This document shows positions 33,009-41,137 of a DNA stretch of 64,000 bases, in pieces (within the stretch, counting starts at the first letter, position 1; the number at the start of each line of letters is the position of its first letter). The stretch is from Candidatus Altimarinota bacterium (GTDB lineage: Bacteria; Patescibacteriota; Gracilibacteria; BD1-5; UBA2023), in NCBI GenBank assembly GCA_028714815.1, contig JAQTLR010000002.1, positions 152,012-216,011 of the forward strand. The letters are read 5' to 3'. A program made the position numbers and the translations under genes. The notes under the pieces are model-generated. The model saw only the letters and a list, made by a program, of their open reading frames with translations. It searched no databases and was not told the origin of the DNA.

Positions 33009-33860
33009 ATGACCCTTTTCTTCCTTATTTCTCTCTTCGTCTTCGGAACCATGTTCGGAAGCTTCGCTTCCGTGCTCATTTGGCGGATCCGGAGCAAAGA
33101 AGGTGGGATCACGACCGGTCGGAGCCATTGCCCGAAGTGTGGACATATCCTTGGAGCGCTCGACCTCTTCCCTCTCTTCTCCTATATCTTCCTTCGTGGA
33201 AAATGCCGGTTCTGCCAAGAAAGGATCTCTCCCGTATATCCCTTTCTCGAACTTATTACCGGACTCCTCTTCATGCTTTCCGGATACTTCTTCATAAATC
33301 CCCTGCTTCTTTTCTCTCCTTCCCTTCCCGAGATCATGAAACTCGGATTCTTCCTCATCATCGCTTTCATAACTGTCGTCTTCGTCTTCTATGATATCCT
33401 CTTCATGGAAATCCCCGACGAAGTGCTCATTCCGGTGGATATCCTCCTCTTCATCCTCCTTTTCATCGTATCCCTCGGGGTCGATATCCCCGTCTTCGGG
33501 CATTTCCTTCCGTTTCAGAACCCGATCCTCAATATTCCTCTCGTCAATGCCTCGCTCGGGGCATTCGGAATATTTGCCTTTTTCTACATTCAGATTCTTG
33601 TCTCAAAAGGGAAATGGATGGGCGGAGGAGATCTCCGGATCGCCCTCTTCATGGGGCTCGTAGCGGGAGCGAAGATCGCAGCACTCGGACTCCTTCTTGC
33701 CTATTTCGCAGGAAGCATCATCGGGATCATCATCCTCATTGCCACCCGGAACCGCAATACCGAAGTCCCTTTCGGCCCATACCTCGCACTCGGGCTCTAT
33801 ATCTCCCTTTTCTGGTATACACCGATCGTAGAATGGTACACGAAACTTTTTACCCTTTAA
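33009..33860 (+). CDS. pilD: Prepilin peptidase / N-methyltransferase PilD
   Basis: A membrane protease that cleaves and methylates type IV prepilins. 283 residues. The N-terminal domain has GTMFGSFASVLIWRI and two Cys pairs, SHCPKCGH and KCRFCQE, the zinc-type site of bifunctional enzymes. The catalytic Asp are in FYDILFMEIPDE and GGGDLRIALFMG. About eight membrane helices. An earlier in-frame start at 32979 exists but falls close to the inverted repeat at 32884-32977. No TGA. Its last 28 nt overlap the next gene. Confidence 0.95.
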   Translation: MTLFFLISLFVFGTMFGSFASVLIWRIRSKEGGITTGRSHCPKCGHILGALDLFPLFSYIFLRGKCRFCQERISPVYPFLELITGLLFMLSGYFFINPLLLFSPSLPEIMKLGFFLIIAFITVVFVFYDILFMEIPDEVLIPVDILLFILLFIVSLGVDIPVFGHFLPFQNPILNIPLVNASLGAFGIFAFFYIQILVSKGKWMGGGDLRIALFMGLVAGAKIAALGLLLAYFAGSIIGIIILIATRNRNTEVPFGPYLALGLYISLFWYTPIVEWYTKLFTL

Positions 33861-34192
33861 ACTCACCGCACTTGCAAATTCTCGCTCTCTTTCTCGTATT
33901 CATCGGTGAATTCCTCGCCATCGTTTCCGAAGTACTCTTCATAAAGGGGAAAAATATGATTCCCATCATCGTCCTCATGTGTATCGCTTGAGTTTTTCTC
34001 CTATTCGGATACTATTTCGGATACAAGCATATCAAGAATCTCTGGCTCATCTATATCGTTTCCATCACCGCGATCCTCATGCTCGAACCCTTCATCATAT
34101 ACTATTTCACGGGAGAAACCCCGAATCTCGGAGCGAAAATCGGATTCAGCCTTGGAACGGTCTGATTCTTGGCGGCAGTGTTCATTAAGTAG
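33833..34192 (+). CDS. Small four-helix membrane protein
   Basis: 119 residues from ATG 33833, overlapping the end of pilD by 28 nt (a TTG at 33872 is an alternative start). Two TGA codons are read as Gly (LMCIAGVFLL and GTVGFLAAVF). Four hydrophobic helices make up most of the protein, with a Glu-containing first helix (IGEFLAIVSEVLF). The shape is that of small multidrug/EamA-like half-transporters, but no family motif is certain. Translational coupling with pilD is likely. TAG stop. Confidence 0.7.
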
Positions 34193-34218
34193 CATCTTAT
34201 TTTTTCACCATTCTCTGT

Positions 34219-34719
34219 ATGAAAAATAGTATCGTCATTGCTTTTCTCTTTAGTCTCTTCCTTACTTCCTGCTCCGCCCCCTGGGATGATACAGAGGACC
34301 AGAGGATCACCGAGCTCCAAAAACAGATCACCAAGCTCGAAAATACGACCTCGACCGGGATGATGCTGTTCGAGAAACGCACCAGATGTGCCGCGCTCGC
34401 ACCCGATATCCAGATGAAAATAGACACCTTCAATAAAGAATACCCGAATCTTGGAAAGTTCAGCATCGGCGGGATATTCTATAGCCCCATGAAAGACGCC
34501 TGCCTCTGGGTACGATTGACTGCCACCAACGCTCCGGACGGATCTCCGATGGAACGACGGGCGCTCTATCAATTCGGAGACGACTTCGGTGCATCCGAGC
34601 CCATCATCGGATGCGAGAAGATACTCGGCGAAACGAAGGGGGTCGATGCCTGCTCAAGCTGGAATACGGAACTGGAAAAACTGAAATGAGAGGAGGAGAA
34701 AAGCATCCTGAATCCATAG
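34219..34719 (+). CDS. Lipoprotein, related to the one at 36091-36537
   Basis: 166 residues with a lipoprotein signal (FSLFLTSCSAPWDD, lipidation Cys at about 18) and then a short coiled-coil-like helix (ITELQKQITKLEN). The globular part has three more Cys (TRCAAL, DACLWV, IGCEKI, plus DACSSW). TGA at 34687-34689 is Gly and extends the end to TAG 34717. The N-terminal pattern SCS-x-W-(N/D)D followed by ELxKQ is shared with the lipoprotein at 36091, suggesting duplicated genes. Function unknown. Confidence 0.8.
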
Positions 34720-34802
34720 GGATTTTTCGTTACAGTAAGGATAAACGTATTGACTATATATAAAATTATGATCTAATAATTAAATATTTATTAAAAAATA
34801 GA

Positions 34803-34829
34803 TTGACAATAAAAAAAATCGCCTATAAT
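34803..34829 (+). promoter_or_regulatory. Promoter of mini-cassette 1
   Basis: Perfect consensus boxes TTGACA (34803-34808) and TATAAT (34824-34829) with a 15-nt spacer. Confidence 0.8.
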
Positions 34830-34897
34830 CCCTCATTGTTCCTGCACGGAACCGTTCGATCCGATCGGAAGGACGAAAACAAATAGAGGAGATGGTC

Positions 34898-35062
34898 ATG
34901 GCAAAAAGACAAAAAGCATTCACCAGCACCAAAGTACGTGAAATACGCGGAAAGGGGGAAGTGGTCCCCCAAGACGTAAAACTTACTATGGGAGCACGAC
35001 TCATGCTCCAATCCCTTGAAAAAAAGGGAAACCAGACCAGCCGAAGAATCCGGTACGCATAG
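34898..35062 (+). CDS. 54-residue basic small protein (cassette 1)
   Basis: It starts MAKRQKAFTSTK and is rich in Lys/Arg. It ends RRIRYA and TAG. A strong Shine-Dalgarno (gaggag, 34886-34891) selects the ATG at 34898 over the one at 34892. No TGA. Perfect promoter boxes upstream and a hairpin terminator 30 nt downstream make it a complete single-gene unit. No family recognised. A nucleic-acid or ribosome partner is possible from the charge, but this is a guess. The strong Shine-Dalgarno is unusual here, since most genes in the window lack one. Confidence 0.6.
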   Translation: MAKRQKAFTSTKVREIRGKGEVVPQDVKLTMGARLMLQSLEKKGNQTSRRIRYA

Positions 35063-35092
35063 CGTTACTGTCTGATTCGGCAAAAAAGAAAA

Positions 35093-35115
35093 GGCTGCTA
35101 CCGGGCAGCCTTTTT
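35093..35115 (+). terminator. Terminator of cassette 1
   Basis: A 6-bp stem ggctgc / gcagcc (35093-35098, 35105-35110) followed by T5. Confidence 0.85.
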
Positions 35116-35137
35116 CATATCCAAAAGATTTGACAAC
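35108..35137 (+). repeat. 30-nt direct repeat, copy 1 (terminator tail plus -35 region)
   Basis: Identical to 35334-35363. It spans the end of a terminator stem, its T-tract and the next TTGACA box, so the whole junction between cassettes is duplicated. Confidence 0.9.
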
Positions 35138-35156
35138 CCTATAAAATCCATACAAT
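35130..35156 (+). promoter_or_regulatory. Promoter of mini-cassette 2
   Basis: TTGACA (35130-35135), 15-nt spacer ending ATCCA, TACAAT (35151-35156). Confidence 0.75.
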
Positions 35157-35199
35157 GTCCGAGCTCCAAATAATGGAGTAATCAAAAAGGAGAAGCATC

Positions 35200-35298
35200 G
35201 TGGCTGTAAAGAGACCGTTGGGCACTGGGAACAGACATCACTTCTGGAACAAAAGGCAAAAAGAGGAGGTTCCTGGTCCGACGAAACTCCCATCGTAA
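35200..35298 (+). CDS. 32-residue basic small protein (cassette 2)
   Basis: It starts at GTG 35200 behind aggag (35188-35192), ends TAA 35296-35298, and is rich in Lys/Arg/His (RHHFWNKRQK). An inverted repeat ctggtcc / gggaccag (35272-35278, 35302-35309) brackets the stop codon, so the transcript may also act as a structured RNA. No TGA and no recognised family. It could be a non-coding RNA rather than a gene. Confidence 0.45.
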   Translation: MAVKRPLGTGNRHHFWNKRQKEEVPGPTKLPS

Positions 35299-35320
35299 GG
35301 TGGGACCAGCTTGAAGAAAA

Positions 35321-35341
35321 GGCCGCTTCGGCGGCCTTTTT
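35321..35341 (+). terminator. Terminator of cassette 2
   Basis: Stem ggccgc / gcggcc with a TTCG loop (35321-35336), then T5. Confidence 0.9.
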
Positions 35342-35363
35342 CATATCCAAAAGATTTGACAAC
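35334..35363 (+). repeat. 30-nt direct repeat, copy 2
   Basis: Identical to 35108-35137; again joins a terminator tail to a TTGACA box. Confidence 0.9.
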
Positions 35364-35383
35364 TCTCCCACTCTCCATACAAT
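35356..35383 (+). promoter_or_regulatory. Promoter of mini-cassette 3
   Basis: TTGACA (35356-35361), 16-nt spacer ending TCTCCA, TACAAT (35378-35383). Confidence 0.75.
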
Positions 35384-35414
35384 ACCCGCATTGAATTCAT
35401 CACCAACCCTCGCC

Positions 35415-35465
35415 ATGGTCGCACGACTTGATACACGCACGACAACCGGAGCTCTCACACCGTAG
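35415..35465 (+). other. Short transcript of cassette 3, possibly a 16-residue peptide
   Basis: An ATG at 35415 opens 16 codons (MVARLDTRTTTGALTP) to TAG, without a Shine-Dalgarno. It lies between the third promoter and a strong terminator. It may be a small RNA instead of a coding gene. Confidence 0.3.
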
Positions 35466-35486
35466 GGACTTTTTTGGCGCGAAGCG

Positions 35487-35516
35487 AAAAAACTCCCGCG
35501 ACAGGCGGGAGTTTTT
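35487..35516 (+). terminator. Terminator of cassette 3
   Basis: Stem ctcccgc / gcgggag (35493-35499, 35505-35511) between A6 and T5. Confidence 0.9.
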
Positions 35517-35543
35517 CTTTTATACTCTCTATCTCTTCTATAT

Positions 35544-35966
35544 ATGACCCCAGAAAACTTCGACTCTTGGAATGAAGAAAAGAAAATACTTGATAAGATT
35601 AAGTCATTTTCAGTTACAGGGAAATGAGAAAAGAAACCAAGAGTTCTGTTCCATGAAGGAGAAATCTGGTGGTGTAGTCTCGGAAAGAATATCTGACGGG
35701 AAGTGTATGGAAAATGAGAACAATTCTCTCGACCGGTTTATGTATTGAAAAAAATCTCAGGTGATATGTGTATTATAGTCCCACTGACATCGCAAGAGAA
35801 AACAGGAACTTGGTTTCATAGTATAGAAACAAAACATGGAAAGCAGACCTTTATTCTCCCTCAAGTTCGACTTATCAGTACCAATCGACTTTTGACGAGG
35901 ATATCCACCCTGACAACAGAGGAGAAAAAACTGGTAAAAAAGAAATTTCTCGAGTTCTTTACATAA
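35544..35966 (+). CDS. PemK/MazF-family toxin-like protein
   Basis: 140 residues with three TGA as Gly. The family pattern is clear: GEIWWCSLGKNIGREVYGKG, then RPVYVLKK, IIVPLTSQ, a hydrophobic strand, and ILPQVRLISTNRLLTRI. MazF/PemK proteins are mostly RNA endonucleases paired with an upstream antitoxin. Here no antitoxin gene is seen: the upstream neighbour is the short cassette array. The Gly codons in WWCSLGKNIGREVYGKG include two TGA, so the standard code would reduce the gene to a 73-residue tail. The N-terminal about 30 residues are an extra charged helix. Confidence 0.8.
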
Positions 35967-36090
35967 AAAATATTCCCCCTTGATTTCTCAAGGGGGCAGT
36001 GGGAAGTCCCAAAATGTACAAGCATTATATTCATTTCTTTTTATAACGCAAATTTACATTACACTTTTTACCTCTTAAACCCACCCCCAT

Positions 36091-36537
36091 ATGAAACACC
36101 CCCTCGCCCTCGGGCTCCTCATCTCACTCCTCCTCACGAGCTGTTCGGTGGATTGGAATGATGTGAAAGAGAAGAAAATAGGAGAACTGGAGAAGCAAGT
36201 TATGGAAATGAAGAAAGACAAAGAGGATGATTTGTTTAAGAAAAAGCAGGAATGTGCGAAATATAAGGATAATGTAATGAAAACGAGTGATTGAGGAAAT
36301 TTACAAGAATTGTTTTATAGTCCAGAAAGGCATTCATGTATAATGCTACTTTCAGTATTCCCTGAAGATAAGATATTATTCACGCAACTAAAAGATTATT
36401 TAACATGAGAGACTATTTTAGATAATTACAATTATAACTGCAAATATACAAGCACTGATACTGAAGATTATAAAAAACAGTGTCCAAAAGATGCAGAAAA
36501 ATTCTCCAACAAAATCGAAGAACTTAAATGAGAATAA
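36091..36537 (+). CDS. Lipoprotein, related to the one at 34219-34719
   Basis: 148 residues. Lipoprotein signal ALGLLISLLLTSCSVDWND with lipidation Cys at about 17, then a Lys/Glu-rich coiled coil (GELEKQVMEMKKDKEDD). The C-terminal part has several Cys (QECAKY, HSCIML, YNCKY, KQCPKD). Three TGA are Gly, giving TAA at 36535-36537. It shares its N-terminal layout with the lipoprotein at 34219 but has diverged. It lies just upstream of thrS with a 63-nt gap. Function unknown. Confidence 0.78.
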
Positions 36538-36600
36538 CCCTCTGTCCGCAATCGACACTAAACTACCACAAACTATTACCTTTTTTAACCCAACACTCCC

Positions 36601-38376
36601 ATGTCCTACCCTATTTCCACTACCCGCCACTCCCTCGCCCACATCATGGCACAGGCGGTCAAATCTCTGTATCCGGATGTGAAGCTCGCCATCGGGCCGG
36701 ATATCGAGAACGGCTTCTATTACGACTTTGACTTCGGAGAAGTGAAGTTCGAAGAAGCGGCGCTCAAGGATATTGAGAAGAAGATGAAAAATATCATCAA
36801 GCAGAACCAGCGCTTCGAACACTCGACCATGCCGGTCGATGAAGCGATCAAGTTCCTGGAATCCAAAGGAGAGCCGTACAAAGTCGAAATGGCTCGTGAT
36901 CTCAAAGCAAGCGGAGAAACCGAAATCGGATTCTATCGGAATATGACGCAGCAGGGTGCGGAGGCATTCGTCGATATGTGCCGCGGGCCTCACGTGGAGA
37001 AGACGATCGAGATCGATGAGAACACGTTCAAGCTCGATAAAATCGCCGGAGCCTACTGGAAAGGAGATGCTGCTAACCAGATGCTGACGAGAATCTATGC
37101 GTTCGCCTACGAGACCCGGGAGGAGCTCGACGCTCACCTCAAGATGCTCGAAGAAGCAAAGAAGCGCGACCACCGCATCCTCGGGAAGAAGCTGAAGCTT
37201 TTTACTATCTCCGATCTCGTCGGAGCCGGACTTCCGCTCATGCAACCGAAGGGTATGATCATCCGTCAGGCGATCGCCGACTACCTCTGGGAACTCCACT
37301 CCGATCGAGGGTACGACCGCGTATGGACTCCGCACCTTGCGAAAGAAGCGCTCTATGAGTGCTCCGGACATGCGGGACATTATATGGATGATATGTTCTC
37401 GGTAAAAGGAGGTTCAAGCGGTGAGGGATTCTATGTGAAACCGATGAACTGTCCGCACCATATGCAGCTTTTCGCCGATAACCAATTCAGTTACCGTGAT
37501 ATGCCGATCCGCTACTTCGAACCAGCAACCGTCTACCGAGATGAAAAATCCGGGCAGCTTTCCGGACTCACCCGAGTACGCTCCATCACCCAGGACGACG
37601 GACACCTCTTCTGCCGCGTTGACCAAATCAAAGCCGAAGTTTCGACGATCGTCGATATCATCAAGACCTTCTATACCACTTTCGGTCTCATGGAAGGATA
37701 CTGGGTAAGTCTCTCCGTGCGAGGAGAAGATAAATCCAAATACCTCGGAGGAGACGACGTATGGAAAATTGCGGAAGGAGCACTCGAAGAAGCTGCAAAG
37801 GACAACGGACTCAACTATAAGCGGATGGAAGGAGAGGCGGCATTCTACGGACCGAAACTCGACTTCATGTTCAAGGATGCGATCGGACGCGAATGGCAAC
37901 TCGCGACGATCCAGTGTGATTTCAACCTCCCCGCTCGGTTCGAACTCTCATTTGTAAACACCGCGGGAGAGAAAGAACGCCCGGTCGTCATCCACCGAGC
38001 GATCGCCGGATCATTGGAACGATTCATGGGGATCATGATCGAACACTTCGCGGGAACCTTCCCGCTCTGGCTCGCTCCGGTCCAGACCGTCATCGTCCCG
38101 GTTTCCGAGAACTTCCTCGGGTATGCCCAGGAAGTGCAAACGGCTCTTAAAAAAGCCGGAATTCGATCCGAGCTCGACGACTCCAATGACGGACTCAACA
38201 AGAAGGTCCGGAATGCGGAACTTTCGCACACCAACTATATCCTCGTCATCGGAGAGAAAGAGATGATCGAAAAGAGCGTCGCAGTCCGAAACTACAAGAC
38301 CAAGGAGCAGAGCGAAGTGAAACTCGATGCTTTTATCGGCATGATACAGGAAGAGATTGCGGAAAAGAAGCTCTAG
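36601..38376 (+). CDS. thrS: Threonyl-tRNA synthetase
   Basis: 591 residues; charges tRNA(Thr). It lacks the N-terminal TGS domain but has the editing domain (HSLAHIMAQA, with HxxxH, and CRGPHVEKT giving the third metal ligand Cys/His set). The catalytic class II core has motif 2-like RYFEPATVYRDEKSGQL, zinc ligands in MNCPHHMQLF and the motif 3 region HRAIAGSLERFMGIMIEH. The C-terminal anticodon-binding domain begins about LAPVQTVIVPVSE. No TGA; TAG stop. Confidence 0.97.
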   Translation: MSYPISTTRHSLAHIMAQAVKSLYPDVKLAIGPDIENGFYYDFDFGEVKFEEAALKDIEKKMKNIIKQNQRFEHSTMPVDEAIKFLESKGEPYKVEMARDLKASGETEIGFYRNMTQQGAEAFVDMCRGPHVEKTIEIDENTFKLDKIAGAYWKGDAANQMLTRIYAFAYETREELDAHLKMLEEAKKRDHRILGKKLKLFTISDLVGAGLPLMQPKGMIIRQAIADYLWELHSDRGYDRVWTPHLAKEALYECSGHAGHYMDDMFSVKGGSSGEGFYVKPMNCPHHMQLFADNQFSYRDMPIRYFEPATVYRDEKSGQLSGLTRVRSITQDDGHLFCRVDQIKAEVSTIVDIIKTFYTTFGLMEGYWVSLSVRGEDKSKYLGGDDVWKIAEGALEEAAKDNGLNYKRMEGEAAFYGPKLDFMFKDAIGREWQLATIQCDFNLPARFELSFVNTAGEKERPVVIHRAIAGSLERFMGIMIEHFAGTFPLWLAPVQTVIVPVSENFLGYAQEVQTALKKAGIRSELDDSNDGLNKKVRNAELSHTNYILVIGEKEMIEKSVAVRNYKTKEQSEVKLDAFIGMIQEEIAEKKL

Positions 38377-38454
38377 TGAAACCGCCAGACATATTCCCTC
38401 TATCGTACATGAATATCTGGATCAAGAAATCTTACCCCTTCACCTTCCCTTATC

Positions 38455-38721
38455 ATGCTCGCAGTCTATCACGGATACAGTAGTCCTTCGCCGATCGGAA
38501 GCAGTCTCCTGTATCTGATCCCCATCATTACGATCCTCATACTTGTCTTCTGGGGTATTATCTTCGCTTTTATCATGCGTTTTGTACGCAAGTGAAAAAT
38601 CGGAACAATGCATAGATATGGCAATGAGACCGCACTCGACGTCCTCGAGAAACGCTATGCGCGCGGGGAGATCGATAAAAATGAATTCGAAGAAAAGAAA
38701 AGGGATCTAGGAAGAGAGTAA
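38455..38721 (+). CDS. Small membrane protein with SHOCT domain
   Basis: 88 residues. One membrane helix (about residues 19-45) and a C-terminal SHOCT motif ALDVLEKRYARGEIDKNEFEEKKRDL (split across residues 60-85). SHOCT segments are short helical pairs found at the ends of many bacterial proteins, perhaps for oligomerisation. TGA just after the helix (FVRKGKIG) is Gly; the standard code would separate helix and SHOCT. TAA stop. Confidence 0.8.
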
Positions 38722-38800
38722 CAAGATCTTTCTCAAAAAATCGGGGCGCTTCAAGATACCCATGGCCGAAATATACAATATCTTTTGGCTTAAAATACTT

Positions 38801-38828
38801 TTGACAAATTCATATTTATATTTATAAA
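38801..38828 (+). promoter_or_regulatory. Promoter of the gene at 38858
   Basis: TTGACA (38801-38806), 16-nt spacer, TATAAA (38823-38828). The -10 overlaps the ATG at 38828, so the ATG at 38858 is the likely real start of the next gene. Confidence 0.55.
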
Positions 38829-38857
38829 TGTGTTCTTATAACTATCCTTCATCCCCT

Positions 38858-39568
38858 ATGTCCCCCATCGATACCCCATCATTTCAGAAACCGAGCACAT
38901 CGAAAACCGGTATGGAACAGCTCAAGGAACACTTCACGAATACTCTTGGTGCTCTTCTTATAGCTACGCCGATACTCGCCATGTCAGCCCTTGATAACAG
39001 CGCTCACGGGGCCGAAAGGACCGACAAATCGCCCGTAGCTGCAGCAAAATCCCTCAAGATCGAGAAAAAACTCCCGCAGATCGCTGAAGAGAATGAGCAG
39101 ATATATGAATTCCTGGAAGGGGATATCACAAAAAACGATACGCTCGCGAGTCTCCAAAAAAAACTCGGAAAGAAGATACGTTCCATTTCCTCGAGCACGA
39201 TATATGATGATTTTCTCTTCAGCGTGCACTCCGAGATGCTCTATCGCCAAAAAACGGACAAACCGGAGTCGGAACCGCTTATCCGCGCATCGAACCAGAT
39301 GGAGAGCGAGCAAAAGGCCGCTAAGGAGCTGAATGCCTTCTTCCTGACACTGGAGACAGAAGATATAAGCAAGATGAATAAAGCGATAATCGCCTATTAC
39401 AATGCCATCGGAGGAAACGCTTGGGGGGAGCAGGAATTGGAGCAGTGGAAAAAGGAATTGGAGCTCGATCGGGCAAAACTTGGCTATAGCTATACAGATG
39501 CCATGATATGGGTCATGCAGAATGAAAAACAGAGAAAGAGAGAAAAGACGAAAATGGCAAAAAGATAG
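38858..39568 (+). CDS. Exported or membrane-anchored helical protein, unknown
   Basis: 236 residues from ATG 38858. A hydrophobic stretch at about residues 29-45 (TLGALLIATPILAMSALD, with AHGAE after) resembles a signal peptide with a long N-region. The rest is mostly helical and charged (EENEQIYEFLEGD, ELEQWKKELELDRAKLG). No family recognised. No TGA; TAG stop. It converges on pyrH and shares a bidirectional terminator with it. Confidence 0.75.
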   Translation: MSPIDTPSFQKPSTSKTGMEQLKEHFTNTLGALLIATPILAMSALDNSAHGAERTDKSPVAAAKSLKIEKKLPQIAEENEQIYEFLEGDITKNDTLASLQKKLGKKIRSISSSTIYDDFLFSVHSEMLYRQKTDKPESEPLIRASNQMESEQKAAKELNAFFLTLETEDISKMNKAIIAYYNAIGGNAWGEQELEQWKKELELDRAKLGYSYTDAMIWVMQNEKQRKREKTKMAKR

Positions 39569-39581
39569 ATATGCACCATAG

Positions 39582-39611
39582 AAAAACTTCCGGAAATTTC
39601 CGGAAGTTTTT
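39582..39611. terminator. Bidirectional terminator between convergent genes
   Basis: A 30-nt perfect palindrome beginning A5 and ending T5, with a cttccgg / ccggaag core, serving both the exported-protein gene and pyrH. Confidence 0.9.
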
Positions 39612-39615
39612 CATA

Positions 39616-40335
39616 TTACCCATTCACATACACGTATGTCCCCCGGATATCCGGCGAGCCGATCTGGTCGATATCCTCGATACGGCAGACGAAGAGCGGA
39701 AGGCGTTCATCCTTGGCAAGCGCGATGGCAGATTGATCCATGATACGGAGTCCTTTCTCAAGAGCCTCATCCACTGAAACCCGGTCGTAACGTTTCGCAT
39801 CCGGATGTTTCGCCGGATCCTTGTCGTACACCCCATCCACTTTCGTCCCCTTGACTATGAAATCGCAATGGAGTTCTAGGGCCCGGAGTACCGCAGCGGA
39901 GTCGGTCGTGAAATATGGGTTTCCAGTCCCTGCCACCACGATGATGATACGTTTTTCCCGCAAGTGTTTCAATGCCCGGCGGTAGATGAAGAGTTCCGCC
40001 ACCTTCGATATCTCGATAGCGGACATGATACGGACCGATTGCCCAGCCTTCTCGATGGCATTCCCAAGAGCGATCCCGTTGATGACCGTCGCGAGCATCC
40101 CCATATAATCGGCAGCAGTCCTATCCAGCCCTTTCGCCGCGCCGGACACTCCTCGGAAGATATTCCCTCCCCCGATAACGATCACCACCTCTATATGCTT
40201 CTCTTTCGTAAGGGTCACGATCTTCTTTGCAAGGCTATCGAGAAACTCCGTTTCTATCCCATACTCCCCCTTCCCTTGGAGCGCTTCTCCAGAGAGTTTC
40301 AGGAGGATTCGTTTCGGTACCGGAAGCTGTTTCAT
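39616..40335 (-). CDS. pyrH: UMP kinase
   Basis: Phosphorylates UMP to UDP. 239 residues, amino-acid-kinase fold: ILLKLSGEALQG, the Gly-rich VIVIGGGNIFRG, RTAADYMGMLATVINGIAL, VAGTGNPYFTTDSAAVLRALE (the UMP-kinase signature region) and GTKVDGVYDKDP. No TGA; TAA stop. Upstream lies the palindromic repeat copy B, which separates it from the HTH-membrane gene. Confidence 0.96.
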   Translation of the reverse strand: MKQLPVPKRILLKLSGEALQGKGEYGIETEFLDSLAKKIVTLTKEKHIEVVIVIGGGNIFRGVSGAAKGLDRTAADYMGMLATVINGIALGNAIEKAGQSVRIMSAIEISKVAELFIYRRALKHLREKRIIIVVAGTGNPYFTTDSAAVLRALELHCDFIVKGTKVDGVYDKDPAKHPDAKRYDRVSVDEALEKGLRIMDQSAIALAKDERLPLFVCRIEDIDQIGSPDIRGTYVYVNG

Positions 40336-40363
40336 AAAAATAATTTAGTATATAAAAAGTAAA

Positions 40364-40482
40364 CTTTCTCAAAAACGAAGTAATTTGAGTGCAAATCGAG
40401 AACCGGAGTGAACCGTACGATTTGTACGGAGAACGAGGAAACGGAGATTTAAGCTCGAAGAACGAGTTTTTCAGAGAGTTCT
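40364..40482. repeat. Intergenic palindromic repeat, copy B
   Basis: About 119 nt, the partner of copy A (6875-6988), with the same outer arms and the same position directly 3' of a minus-strand stop codon (40484). The middle differs, but in both copies it keeps a self-complementary core (ccgtacgatttgtacgg here). Confidence 0.85.
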
Positions 40483-40483
40483 A

Positions 40484-41047
40484 TTACAATGCAAAAAACC
40501 AGAGAATCACTGCCACAATAAAAAGTATGGAAACGAGGATCATAAGCACGATATTAGTGGTATTCTTCTGTTCCAGATCCATGGTGATCTCTCCGATCTT
40601 CTTATCGAGATTCTTTTTCTCCTCTTCGCTATGCATCTTGGAGCTCTCCAGAAGCATAGTCGCTTTTTTGTACTCGATCATGGAAATGGAATTCTTGAGT
40701 TCCGCCTCCGCCTGTCCCGCACGATAGGAAAGCTCTTGGATGAGCGTATCCTTCCGCTCTATGGACTTTTGGGCATCATCGAAAAGCTGCTTGTAGTCCA
40801 CCATCACCGGTCGGCGGGTAAATGTGGAATCCTCATGCGAAACCATCACCTGCCCCTCTGAATCGAGCACGATGTAATCCTCCTGGATCCCCCCGTTTTG
40901 GATGATCCGGATATCTTCATCATGGAGATATACTTTCTTTCCGATCCGTTTGGAACGGATTTTCCCGGCACTGATATACCGATCTATCGTACGAGTAGAA
41001 CAACTGAGGATTTTTGCACCTTCGTTACGGTCGATGGTATAAGACAT
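40484..41047 (-). CDS. Helix-turn-helix protein with C-terminal membrane anchor
   Basis: 187 residues from ATG 41047. The N-terminus is an excisionase/MerR-like DNA-binding fold (NEGAKILSCSTRTIDRYISA, then GKIRSKRIGKKVYLHDEDI). A linker, a long coiled coil (about 85-160, QAEAELKNSISMIEYKK) and a single C-terminal membrane helix (IVLMILVSILFIVAVILWFFAL, residues about 165-186) follow. A membrane-tethered DNA-binding protein could link the chromosome or a transcription response to the membrane (inference). TAA stop and repeat copy B follow. Confidence 0.8.
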   Translation of the reverse strand: MSYTIDRNEGAKILSCSTRTIDRYISAGKIRSKRIGKKVYLHDEDIRIIQNGGIQEDYIVLDSEGQVMVSHEDSTFTRRPVMVDYKQLFDDAQKSIERKDTLIQELSYRAGQAEAELKNSISMIEYKKATMLLESSKMHSEEEKKNLDKKIGEITMDLEQKNTTNIVLMILVSILFIVAVILWFFAL

Positions 41048-41080
41048 GAGGGATTGCGAATTACATGACAAGTTGCAAGG

Positions 41081-41107
41081 ATTATATGGAAAATACGAAA
41101 AAATCAA
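41081..41107 (-). promoter_or_regulatory. Promoter of the HTH-membrane gene
   Basis: On the minus strand: -35 TTGATT (41102-41107), 15-nt spacer ending TTTTCCA, -10 TATAAT (41081-41086). Confidence 0.65.
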
Positions 41108-41137
41108 TCTTATAAAGGAAAATATGTATAATCCAGA

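Noticed and set aside
34823..35458. 211-codon minus-strand frame across the mini-cassettes
   Set aside because: It crosses two plus-strand terminators and three promoters. Its sequence is low quality with no domain. The plus-strand units explain the region better.
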